Source of the DNA: Chloroflexota bacterium | GTDB taxonomy: Bacteria; Chloroflexota; Dehalococcoidia; Tepidiformales; Tepidiformaceae | Assembly (NCBI GenBank): GCA_963169135.1 | Contig: CAUJEQ010000254.1 | Coordinates: 1-17,045, forward strand | Length of the DNA: 17,045 nucleotides | Direction: 5' to 3' | Shown here: one piece after another, positions 7,523-13,015 of the stretch | Position numbering within the stretch: the stretch's first letter is position 1 | Layout of the letters: every line of letters begins with the position of its first letter | Program-made: the position numbers and the translations under genes | Notes under the pieces: generated by a model | Seen by the model: only the letters and a program-made list of their open reading frames with translations | Told to the model about the DNA's origin: nothing | Databases searched by the model: none

Positions 7523-7819
7523 GGCTGCGCGATCATCCCACGTCCGGCAGCCCCCGGCCATCCGCGCCCATTGCTGTTCCAGCGCACACTCCCTGCATGT
7601 TGCTCCGCCGCGCACTCCTGGGCGTGATCACCCACCATGAACTCCCGGGCCAGGAGATCACCGGGCGGTTCGAGGATCAGTCGGCCATCGCAACCGCCAC
7701 GAAGAGCGGCTCGCCGCGCACCGCGCGGTCCAGGCCGGGTTCGAAGGAGGCGGCCCTCCTTGCCTGGTGCCGAAACGCCGAAGACATCGTCGCGTGCGGA
7801 CGGTAGCCGGCGTTCCTCG
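7523..7819. other. Stretch without a firmly supported gene
   Basis: Between the regulator start and the end of the cysteine-bearing gene I see no RNA gene, repeat or clear operator. One plus-strand frame (ATG at 7597 to TAG at 7806, 69 codons, MLLRRALLGVITHHELPG onward) has roughly 85% G or C at third codon positions, as real genes here do. It lacks a ribosome site and a recognisable domain, and the mirrored minus frame shares the bias. A minus-strand ATG with GGGAG nearby (about 7655) opens a frame that would overlap the regulator. I leave all of these uncalled. Confidence 0.4.
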
Positions 7820-8011
7820 TTAAGCCGCCTGGCGGCGAACCACCGGCTCGGCCCGGCGGATCGGCACCACGTTCTCGGTGTACCGGTGCGCGCGACCTCC
7901 CAGGTACGCCGCGACACACGGCGGGACCGAACTGCTGGCGTTGCAGCAGGCCTGGCAGCGAGCCGCGCGGGCCCGCTCGTCGAAGGGACATGCGTGTTCA
8001 ATGGCTGACAT
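7820..8011 (-). CDS. Small cysteine-bearing protein, 63 aa, unknown function
   Basis: The start is well supported: GGGAGG lies about 7 nt before the ATG at 8011. The N-terminal half has five cysteines, Cys8 (HACPFDERAR), Cys19, Cys22 and Cys23 (RCQACC) and Cys32 (VPPCVAAYLGG). The C-terminal half is basic (RAHRYTENVVPIRRAEPVVRRQ). The CPx(10)CxxCC spacing could bind zinc or an iron-sulfur cluster, but I recognise no named family. It lies upstream of the DtxR/MntR regulator in the same direction, about 300 nt away, and diverges from the ferritin-like pair. A shared 196-nt control region separates it from the latter. The context points to metal or redox biology and nothing more specific. Confidence 0.65.
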   Translation of the reverse strand: MSAIEHACPFDERARAARCQACCNASSSVPPCVAAYLGGRAHRYTENVVPIRRAEPVVRRQAA

Positions 8012-8080
8012 CGGGTGACCTCCCGGTTTCTACCAGAGATATCGACCTTCCATCGCCGGTGGATGAGGGGTGGCCAAAAG

Positions 8081-8119
8081 GTTCGTTGCGCGGATTAACT
8101 TCGTTAAGACGCAGCAAAC
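8081..8119. promoter_or_regulatory. Candidate operator: nested dyad between divergent genes
   Basis: A perfect short dyad TTAAC-TTC-GTTAA (8095-8107) is flanked by imperfect arms GTTCGTTGCG (8081-8090) and CGCAGCAAAC (8110-8119), matching at 8 of 10 positions. It lies in the control region shared by the small cysteine-bearing gene and the first ferritin-like gene. It could be a repressor site, possibly for the nearby DtxR/MntR protein. I know of no consensus that it fits exactly. Confidence 0.4.
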
Positions 8120-8141
8120 CTACCTGACGGTAAATTCGTCC

Positions 8142-8171
8142 TTCCCAGCCGTGGGACGTTCGACGTAGACT
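8142..8171 (+). promoter_or_regulatory. Candidate promoter of the ferritin-like gene pair
   Basis: TTCCCA (8142-8147) and TAGACT (8166-8171) are separated by 18 nt, with four of six consensus matches each. The ATG at 8208 lies 36 nt after the second hexamer. It is a weak match but the only reasonable one before the gene. Confidence 0.3.
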
Positions 8172-8207
8172 ATCGCCGCTATTGACGCAAGCAGAAGGAG
8201 TTCACCC

Positions 8208-9251
8208 ATGGCCGCAAACCTGGCGACCGAATCTAGCCTCGATCTCTCGTGGCTAAATCTCTACGAAGATGCAGCTTCCGCAGTCCCCGGCAAAAAGGGG
8301 CTGACGCTGAAGGAAATTAACCTTGGGCGCTATGCTGACGCTGCTCGCGGCGGTGGCGATATGACGTACCGCATACGCGGAGCCGTTGCCCGCCCCGGCG
8401 CTCAGCGGTTTGGACCGAACTACATGTCGAAGTCCGACGTCTGGTCCGAGAATTGCATCATGCTCTATGAAGAGGCCACCCAACGGCAGTGGTCCTCGGC
8501 CCGCGACATCCCCTGGGACACCCTCGAAGATCTCCCCGATGAGATGGAGCGGGCCATGTGCCAGCTCTGCACCATGCTCACCGAAGTCGAGTTCATCGCC
8601 GGCGACGTGCCCGGGCAGTGGATGCCATTTGTTAGCGCCCAGGACTTCGAGGCCGGCCTCTTCCTGATGTCCCAGATCATGGACGAAGCGCGCCATACCG
8701 ATGTCTTCCGCAAGCGCGCCCTTGCCAACGGGGGCGGCCTTCTCGCCCAGGGCGCCGGCCTCGGCCTCCGCACCCTCATCGAGGCCCGCGACTTCACCGA
8801 GATGTCCGTCCTCATGCACGTCCAGGCCGAGGGCTTCGTCCAGTCCATGTTCCGCATGGGCGAACTCATCGGCCAGACCGAGGCCGATAAGCGCATCTTC
8901 CGCATGAGCGCCCAGGACGAATCCCGCCACCTCGCCTTCGGGGTCATGCACCTCAAGTACGTGCTCGATACCGAACCCGAGCGCCGCGAGGAGATCCACC
9001 ACTACCTGGATAAAGCCGAAGGCGATGCCTCCGGCGGCGGCTCCGGTGATGTGACCTTCCCGCCAGTCTTCGAATCGCTCTGCATCCTCCTCGGCGGCGG
9101 CGTCGATAAGTTCGATGAAGGCCTCCAGAAGTTCCTCCTCCTCCGCAAGCGGCAGATCAATGAGTACGTCCACCGGCTCACTGTCGCCGGCCTCGGCGAC
9201 CGTCGCCAGCGCCTTGGGCCGCTGATGGCCCAGTTCCTGGACCCGGCCTAG
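8208..9251 (+). CDS. Ferritin-like / R2-like diiron protein with a complete ligand set
   Basis: A 347-residue helical protein of the ferritin-like (ribonucleotide-reductase R2-like) superfamily. The bundle carries two E plus ExxH sets: Glu126 (MLTEVEF) with Glu160 and His163 (MDEARH), then Glu208 (VQAEGF) with Glu238 and His241 (DESRH). This is the canonical six-ligand diiron site. An extra conserved helix LYEEATQRQW (86-95) precedes the bundle, and a C-terminal motif LGGGVDKFDEG with LLRKRQINEY follows it. The fold is seen in R2 subunits, R2-like oxidases, N-oxygenases and monooxygenase hydroxylases. No radical-site tyrosine can be assigned by eye, and no large ribonucleotide reductase subunit is in the window, so an oxidase or oxygenase is at least as likely. 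AGAAGGAG about 7 nt upstream fixes the start. The next gene is a homologue, 83 nt downstream. Confidence 0.85.
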   Translation: MAANLATESSLDLSWLNLYEDAASAVPGKKGLTLKEINLGRYADAARGGGDMTYRIRGAVARPGAQRFGPNYMSKSDVWSENCIMLYEEATQRQWSSARDIPWDTLEDLPDEMERAMCQLCTMLTEVEFIAGDVPGQWMPFVSAQDFEAGLFLMSQIMDEARHTDVFRKRALANGGGLLAQGAGLGLRTLIEARDFTEMSVLMHVQAEGFVQSMFRMGELIGQTEADKRIFRMSAQDESRHLAFGVMHLKYVLDTEPERREEIHHYLDKAEGDASGGGSGDVTFPPVFESLCILLGGGVDKFDEGLQKFLLLRKRQINEYVHRLTVAGLGDRRQRLGPLMAQFLDPA

Positions 9252-9276
9252 GCCGGGGCAACCGGACGACTTCCAC

Positions 9277-9302
9277 GCGCCCGGCAATGCGCCGGGCGCT
9301 TT
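9277..9302 (+). other. Intercistronic hairpin between the two ferritin-like genes
   Basis: A 9-bp perfect stem, GCGCCCGGC and GCCGGGCGC, encloses a 5-nt loop (AATGC) and is followed by only three T. It looks like an RNA-processing or attenuating hairpin that could set unequal expression of the two genes. The short T run makes full termination unlikely. Confidence 0.5.
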
Positions 9303-9334
9303 CCCAACACGCCCGACCCCATCGGAGGTAGCAC

Positions 9335-10555
9335 ATGTCCACCGGAGAAGCACTCGCCAAGGCCGCCCAGGCCACCCAGGTCGAAATCCCCCAGGAAGCG
9401 CGCGACAAAGCCGCCCAGCTCGGCTGGGAAAGCGGCCTCATCGAAATTGCCCTTTCCAAGGGCCACAGCCTCCAGGTCATCTGGCAGGCCCTCCGCGCCG
9501 AGGTCGATGGTAAGCGCGCCAAAGAGTTCCTCGAGGGCGGCCAGGCCGCAGTCCCGCGTGACCTCTCGTGGATGAAGGTCCCGACTGAATGGGGCATTCG
9601 CGCGCGCGCTAGCGACCCGGAAATGGGTCTCACCATCGGCGACCTCAACGTGGGCACCTACGGCGATATCCCCGATGTCTGGTACAACCGCTCCGAGATC
9701 GCGCGCGGCTCCTTCCCGGCTGCCGTCGTCGAAGACATGGGCTACACCATCTTCGATAAGGCGATCATCTGGGCTGACTGCTGTGTTCCCCTGTACGAAG
9801 ATGCGATTCGTGACCGCTGGGTCTCGGCCACGGACCTCGACTGGGCGAGCCTCAAGCCCATCGCTCCCGAGATGGAGAAGGCCGTTTGCCAGTTCCTCAC
9901 CGAGCAGAGCGAGCGCGCCTACTACGTCGGTGCCCTCTGGTCCGGCTGGCTCCCGCAGATCAGCTATGGCTACCTCGAACTGAAACTCTTCCTCTCCACG
10001 GTCATCTACGACCTGGCCCGCCACGCCGAGGCATTCCGCAAGCGTGCCCTCGCCAACGGCGGCGGTCTCGGTCTCCAGGCCCCCACGGATTTCTCCCGCG
10101 CAGCCCAGGAGGCCCGCAGCTTCCCCGAACTCGCCATGGTCCTCTTTGTTCAGGACAGCATGCTCAACACGCTCTTCAGCCAGGGCGAACAGTTCGCGCA
10201 GACGCCGCTCGAGCGCGAGATGTACCGGCTCGTCGCCAAAGACCGTCAGCGCATGATGGATTATCACATCGAGCGCTTGAAGCACATGATGTTCAAGCTT
10301 CCCGATCGTCGGCAGGAGCAGAACCTCTACCTGAACAAGGCGGAATCCCGCATGGTCCGCGACTGGACCGACGCCGCGGTCAACGAACCCCTTGCCATGA
10401 TGCTGGGTGGCGGCCGTGACCGCATCGCCGAAGGCCAGGCAAAGCTGAAGGCCCTCCGCAAACTCCAGGTCCAGAACTACATCGCCGACCTGGAGAAGGC
10501 GACTTTCCAGCGCAAGAACCTCAATGGCCGCCTGAAGGAACTCCTCGAGTACTGA
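9335..10555 (+). CDS. Ferritin-like paralogue with degenerate diiron site and N-terminal extension
   Basis: A 406-residue homologue of the preceding protein. It aligns without gaps from the CQ motif to the shared stretch RKRALANGGGL. Ligand positions differ: Glu193 and His230 are kept, but Glu160 of the first protein is Leu227 (YDLARH). The pair Glu238/His241 is Arg304/Met307 (KDRQRM), and Glu208 falls on Asp274 or Ser275. A normal diiron centre cannot form. The LYEDA helix and the C-terminal LGGG/LRKLQVQNY motifs are conserved, so the fold should persist. About 70 extra helical N-terminal residues (EALAKAAQATQVEIPQ onward) are absent from the first protein. GGAGG 6 nt upstream supports the start. 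The natural reading is a structural or regulatory partner of the intact protein, as in the alpha/beta hydrolase subunits of multicomponent monooxygenases or yeast Rnr2/Rnr4. That pairing is inferred from adjacency. Confidence 0.85.
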   Translation: MSTGEALAKAAQATQVEIPQEARDKAAQLGWESGLIEIALSKGHSLQVIWQALRAEVDGKRAKEFLEGGQAAVPRDLSWMKVPTEWGIRARASDPEMGLTIGDLNVGTYGDIPDVWYNRSEIARGSFPAAVVEDMGYTIFDKAIIWADCCVPLYEDAIRDRWVSATDLDWASLKPIAPEMEKAVCQFLTEQSERAYYVGALWSGWLPQISYGYLELKLFLSTVIYDLARHAEAFRKRALANGGGLGLQAPTDFSRAAQEARSFPELAMVLFVQDSMLNTLFSQGEQFAQTPLEREMYRLVAKDRQRMMDYHIERLKHMMFKLPDRRQEQNLYLNKAESRMVRDWTDAAVNEPLAMMLGGGRDRIAEGQAKLKALRKLQVQNYIADLEKATFQRKNLNGRLKELLEY

Positions 10556-10578
10556 CCCTGGAAGCACGGCACCAAATC

Positions 10579-10613
10579 GAAGAGGGGCTCCCAACGGGAG
10601 CCCCTCTTCTTCT
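10579..10613 (+). terminator. Rho-independent terminator after the ferritin-like pair
   Basis: A perfect 14-bp stem (GAAGAGGGGCTCCC with its complement) around a 3-nt AAC gap is followed by a TTCTTCT tract, 24 nt after the stop codon. It also lies at the end of the convergent minus-strand small-gene unit and may serve both directions. Confidence 0.85.
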
Positions 10614-10631
10614 GCGGCCGCTGCTTGCACA

Positions 10632-10850
10632 TCAAGCGATTCGAAGCACGGTCCGGAGCCGCGCCACCAGTCCACTCGGGGGCGCCGCGGCGATCCGGTC
10701 CTGCCGTTCCGAACGGCTCAGTTCGCGCAGTGCCTGCGCCGTCCGGTAGCGGTGCTGAAGCCACTCCGGCTCGGGCTGCCCGCTCGCATACAGCCGCCCA
10801 TCATGCGTCATCGACAGGCCGTGCGTGACTTGCGTCAACATTCGATACAT
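10632..10850 (-). CDS. Small protein, 72 aa, unknown function
   Basis: The sequence opens MYRMLTQVTHGLSMTHDGRL and has a charged helical middle (WLQHRYRTAQALRELSRSERQDR). I recognise no domain. The start at 10850 is chosen because GGAGGTGA lies a few nucleotides upstream. An ATG at 10865 in the same frame would place that ribosome site inside the gene. It begins 24 nt after the stop of the 61-residue gene upstream, in the same direction, so the two are probably one operon. It ends at the terminator shared with the ferritin-like pair. No membrane segment or cysteine is present. Confidence 0.55.
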   Translation of the reverse strand: MYRMLTQVTHGLSMTHDGRLYASGQPEPEWLQHRYRTAQALRELSRSERQDRIAAAPPSGLVARLRTVLRIA

Positions 10851-10874
10851 CTCATTCACCTCCATGTGCGTTTC

Positions 10875-11060
10875 TCAGGCCGGCCGTTCGCGGAGCTGTT
10901 CAGCCCCGGATGCCTGGGTGGTCGGCTGCACCGGCATGGGCTTCTTCTTCAGTTCCATGCGGTGGGCAATCATCGGATCCCTTGCCGCATCTTCTCCGTA
11001 GCGTTTGTTGGTCAACAAAGCAGCCATGCGAGGAGAGTGCGTCATCATCTGGTTCAACAC
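10875..11060 (-). CDS. Small basic protein, 61 aa, unknown function
   Basis: From a GTG at 11060 the frame reads (M)LNQMMTHSPRMAALLTNKR and continues with YGEDAARDPMIAHRMELKKK and a Pro/Gln-rich tail. AAAAGGTG about 8 nt upstream supports this start. Longer versions of the frame reach 11150 but have no ribosome site. It is probably cotranscribed with the 72-residue gene downstream. It is rich in Met and Lys/Arg, has no cysteine or membrane segment, and matches no family I know. It might sit downstream of the 18-codon unit ending at the 11251-11283 terminator. Confidence 0.45.
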   Translation of the reverse strand: MLNQMMTHSPRMAALLTNKRYGEDAARDPMIAHRMELKKKPMPVQPTTQASGAEQLRERPA

Positions 11061-11250
11061 GTGAGTAACACCTTTTCTACTTATGCCAGTTGTTGAACTG
11101 GGCGCATGAATCCTGCACAGCCCGGTCTGAGTTGACCATAGCTGTCCCAATTGGTCGGACTACTGCAGTTGTGTTTGTCGCGAAGATGCACTGGCACAGC
11201 CTGTTTCTTCAGGCTGGAGCCATGCGTCCTCTAGCTGGGATCTTCGAGAC
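11061..11250. other. Non-coding stretch with short dyads
   Basis: I see no gene here. It holds a perfect dyad CCAGTT-GTTG-AACTGG (11086-11101) and a second hairpin CAGCCTG-TTTCTT-CAGGCTG (11197-11216). An 8-bp inverted pair also lies at 11052-11059 and 11091-11098. A weak minus-strand -10-like CATAAG lies just downstream of the first dyad, before the 61-residue gene, so that dyad may be its operator. Neither hairpin has a T tract on either strand. Confidence 0.35.
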
Positions 11251-11253
11251 AAG

Positions 11254-11283
11254 AAAAAAAGCCGTACCGCCTGGCGGTACGGC
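11254..11283 (-). terminator. Rho-independent terminator of the 18-codon unit
   Basis: An 11-bp perfect inverted repeat (GCCGTACCGCC and its complement, 1-nt centre) is followed on the minus strand by seven T. Preceding it on that strand are a dyad GTTCTGC-GACCA-GCAGAAC (11293-11311) and the palindrome GGCATCGATGCC (11281-11292). Orientation and T run make the minus-strand call strong. Confidence 0.85.
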
Positions 11284-11311
11284 ATCGATGCCGTTCTGCT
11301 GGTCGCAGAAC

Positions 11312-11368
11312 CTAGCTAATCGACGCGTCCCCGCGCGCGGTCGCCGCAAACATCTTGCCGTTAACCAT
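11312..11368 (-). CDS. Tiny 18-codon reading frame with its own promoter, ribosome site and terminator
   Basis: The frame encodes MVNGKMFAATARGDASIS. An excellent ribosome site, GGAGGT (11375-11380), lies 6 nt before the ATG. The stop at 11312 is followed at once by a 7-bp hairpin and 28 nt later by the terminator. A TTGACA promoter lies upstream, and a CRP/FNR-like dyad lies further up. I know no protein family like this. It could be a small functional peptide, a leader peptide, or the coding part of a dual-function small RNA of about 150 nt. It has no run of one amino acid that would mark a classical biosynthetic attenuator. The frame is open upstream to 11629, but only this start has a ribosome site. 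Confidence 0.5.
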   Translation of the reverse strand: MVNGKMFAATARGDASIS

Positions 11369-11408
11369 GTCAATACCTCCGGCGTTGCCGCTGTTGTTAC
11401 TGGGAACG

Positions 11409-11437
11409 AACGTACCGGCGTGAAGGTTAACTGTCAA
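11409..11437 (-). promoter_or_regulatory. Candidate promoter of the 18-codon unit
   Basis: A perfect -35 hexamer TTGACA (11432-11437, minus strand) and TACGTT (11409-11414) are spaced by exactly 17 nt. The -10 matches only three of six positions. The predicted RNA start near 11402 would give a leader of about 34 nt before the ATG at 11368. TTGACA and GTTAAC occur together twice here, at the promoter and again over the start codon. Confidence 0.5.
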
Positions 11438-11454
11438 CGCCAGGAATTCCCGGA

Positions 11455-11483
11455 TCACACCTGCAGTGTGAGGCACTTCACAC
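11455..11483. promoter_or_regulatory. CRP/FNR-like dyad (GTGTGA-N6-TCACAC) with an extra half site
   Basis: GTGTGA-GGCACT-TCACAC (11466-11483) is a perfect dyad with the CRP-family spacing of six. A further TCACAC (11455-11460) makes an overlapping dyad TCACAC-CTGCA-GTGTGA. The centre near 11474.5 is about 72 bp upstream of the start predicted for the 18-codon unit, a usual activator position. No CRP-family gene is in the window, so the binding protein is unknown. Confidence 0.5.
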
Positions 11484-11528
11484 AATCGCGCCCGGGCTGA
11501 ACCGGGTCTTCGAGCTGCTGTCGTTCGG

Positions 11529-11590
11529 TCGCGGGTGTGCGCTTCGCACCGGCATGCCGATCCTTTCCTGTGTGAAGCGCACACCCGCGA
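11529..11590. repeat. 17-bp perfect inverted repeat with a palindrome in its loop
   Basis: The arms 11529-11545 and 11574-11590 are exact complements (TCGCGGGTGTGCGCTTC on the left). The 28-nt loop contains the 10-bp palindrome CGGCATGCCG (11550-11559). It ends 14 nt before the chosen sortase start, so it could be a 5' leader hairpin, an operator or a remnant of a small mobile repeat. No second copy is visible in this window. Confidence 0.8.
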
Positions 11591-11604
11591 GATACACTCT
11601 ACCC

Positions 11605-12312
11605 ATGCGGCTCCGCTGGTCATCCGCAACGCTCATTGCTTCACTGATGGTTCTGGCGCTCGCGGTCGCCTGGCAGCCGTTGCCGGTTTCGGGGAGCCAG
11701 GCTGCCCGGGCCACGGGTCTCGGGGCGGAACTCCGGTACGTTGGCCGCGACCCCCTGACCGGCATGCCCGCCCGTATCGATGACCGGTTCATCGCCGAGG
11801 TTGAGCGTTCCATCGAGCGCTACGGCAAGGATCCGGGACAGCCCGTCGCTCCGCCTCCCCCTGGTCCAGTCGACATCGCATCCGTGACCATCGAGGGGCT
11901 CGGGCTTAGCGACGCCCCCGTCGGCCGCTACGGACTTGACGCGTATGGCCGACTCGATGTCCCCCAGGACACCTCCAGCATCGGCTGGAACCCCGCCTAC
12001 AACGCAGTCCCCGGCGAGGGCGGCGCGACCTTCTTCGCCGCGCACTTCGAATACGCTGGCCGTCCCGGTGCGTTCAATCGACTTTCGGCGCTTGTGCCGG
12101 GCGACGAGATCGAAGTCGCCCTGAGCGATGGCACCCGCCATCGGTACCGCGTCACCTCGAATATCGAGTACGCCCTCGGGACGATCGATATGGGCGCGCT
12201 CCTGCACGGCCGGGAAGGAACGGAGAGCATCACGCTCATGACCTGCAGCGGTCCCGCCGGCGAAGGCGAATACGCCTTCCGCACGGTCGTCCTCGCCGAG
12301 CGCGCCGACTGA
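11605..12312 (+). CDS. Sortase (class E/F-like), membrane-anchored
   Basis: A 235-residue protein with an N-terminal membrane anchor or signal (residues 1-30: RLRWSSATLIASLMVLALAVAWQ), a proline-rich linker (QPVAPPPPGPVD, 79-90) and a sortase beta-barrel. Catalytic residues are His147 (FFAAHFEYAGRPGAF), Cys214 (SITLMTCSGP) and Arg226 (GEYAFRTVVL). The NRLSALVPGDEIEVAL strand pair after His147 is characteristic. Sortases cleave a sorting signal and attach the protein to the wall or to another protein at the outer membrane face. No protein with a sorting signal is encoded here, so the substrate is elsewhere. The start at 11605 fits the membrane anchor. A start at 11554 would put a basic stretch before it and lie inside the inverted repeat. 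It converges on the GNAT gene with a 10-nt gap. Confidence 0.9.
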   Translation: MRLRWSSATLIASLMVLALAVAWQPLPVSGSQAARATGLGAELRYVGRDPLTGMPARIDDRFIAEVERSIERYGKDPGQPVAPPPPGPVDIASVTIEGLGLSDAPVGRYGLDAYGRLDVPQDTSSIGWNPAYNAVPGEGGATFFAAHFEYAGRPGAFNRLSALVPGDEIEVALSDGTRHRYRVTSNIEYALGTIDMGALLHGREGTESITLMTCSGPAGEGEYAFRTVVLAERAD

Positions 12313-12322
12313 CGGACGGCGC

Positions 12323-12922
12323 TTAGAATCCGAACGCCTGGTCCATCCCGAACGCCGCACGCTGGCTTCCGAACTTCGAGACATCGTGGCTCAGCACGAG
12401 CAGATCATGCTTCTTGCCTGCGCGGTCTTTCACCTGGTCGCGGAGCAGCGCCTCCGGCCTGAACCCGAGCCCTTCAAACACCGCAACGGCGCCTTTCTGG
12501 TCGAGCGTCATCTGCGCCACCATCTTCTCGATCCCGAGACCAACCGCGTTGGCAAAAGCCTCCTGCGTCAGGATGCGCCCCAGGCCGAGCCCGCGCGCCC
12601 CTTCCGCCACCATTACGCGTAGCTCTGCAACATGCGCCGTCCAGCGCAGATGGTTCCGGTGGATCGTTGCCCACCCCAGCACTGAAGCACCCTCAAGGGC
12701 GAGGATCGTAACGACCTCTCCCGTGGCAATATTGTGAATCCACTCATCCACTCCCGCTGCCTGGGTGATGTCCCGTCGCAAGAAGAGCAGGTCGTGTTCC
12801 GGCAGCTTCCGCGCGAACTCCAACACCGCCTGCCGGTCTCCCGCGGTCATGAGCCGCAACGTCACGTCGCGCCCATCGACTCGGCGTGTATCGGGGTAGG
12901 TGCGCGGACTTTCCACAGTCAT
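12323..12922 (-). CDS. GNAT-family N-acetyltransferase
   Basis: A 199-residue acetyltransferase. The acetyl-CoA pyrophosphate loop is ARGLGLGR (about 109-116), preceded by the strand HVAELRVMVAEG and followed by a helix (ILTQEAFANAVGLGIEKM). The motif B region reads DQKGAVAVFEGLGFRPEALLRD, as in amino-group acetylating GNATs. The substrate is unknown. The ATG at 12922 is chosen because GGAG lies 8-9 nt upstream. An in-frame ATG at 12949 is less well placed. It follows the PadR gene by 93 nt in the same direction. A TATATC box and the dyad TCTCA-TGC-TGAGA (12944-12956) upstream suggest that it can also have its own regulated promoter. Confidence 0.88.
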   Translation of the reverse strand: MTVESPRTYPDTRRVDGRDVTLRLMTAGDRQAVLEFARKLPEHDLLFLRRDITQAAGVDEWIHNIATGEVVTILALEGASVLGWATIHRNHLRWTAHVAELRVMVAEGARGLGLGRILTQEAFANAVGLGIEKMVAQMTLDQKGAVAVFEGLGFRPEALLRDQVKDRAGKKHDLLVLSHDVSKFGSQRAAFGMDQAFGF

Positions 12923-12943
12923 ACCCAACGCTCCGCCAGCACA

Positions 12944-12956
12944 TCTCATGCTGAGA
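12944..12956. promoter_or_regulatory. Short dyad before the GNAT gene
   Basis: TCTCA-TGC-TGAGA is a perfect 5-bp dyad between a TATATC -10-like box (about 12964-12969, minus strand) and the ribosome site of the GNAT gene. A 14-bp CG palindrome (12971-12984) and a 7-bp dyad (12990-13005) lie just upstream. They may terminate PadR transcription weakly or regulate the GNAT gene. None matches a consensus I know. Confidence 0.3.
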
Positions 12957-13015
12957 CTCTGACGATATATCGCGCGGCCGCGCGCTACAAGGCAGGTGCC
13001 TGCCTCAGACGCGTG

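Noticed and set aside
6854..7615. Longer DtxR/MntR version beginning at GTG 7615
   Set aside because: The extra 31 residues have no counterpart in the family, and the GTG has no properly spaced ribosome site. Their CREC motif caught the eye but is probably chance.
8253..9353. Minus-strand frame of 366 codons opposite the first ferritin-like gene
   Set aside because: Mirror of a gene with strong motifs. Its Gly/Ala/Glu/Leu-rich composition and lack of any domain mark it as a shadow.
9248..10675. Minus-strand frame of 475 codons opposite the second ferritin-like gene
   Set aside because: Same reason. It also runs through the terminator, and no ribosome site precedes its start.
11312..11629. 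105-codon minus frame that contains the 18-codon frame
   Set aside because: The upstream part crosses the inverted repeat and the promoter, has no ribosome site, and reads as Arg/Ala/Ser noise. Only the last 18 codons have a start signal.
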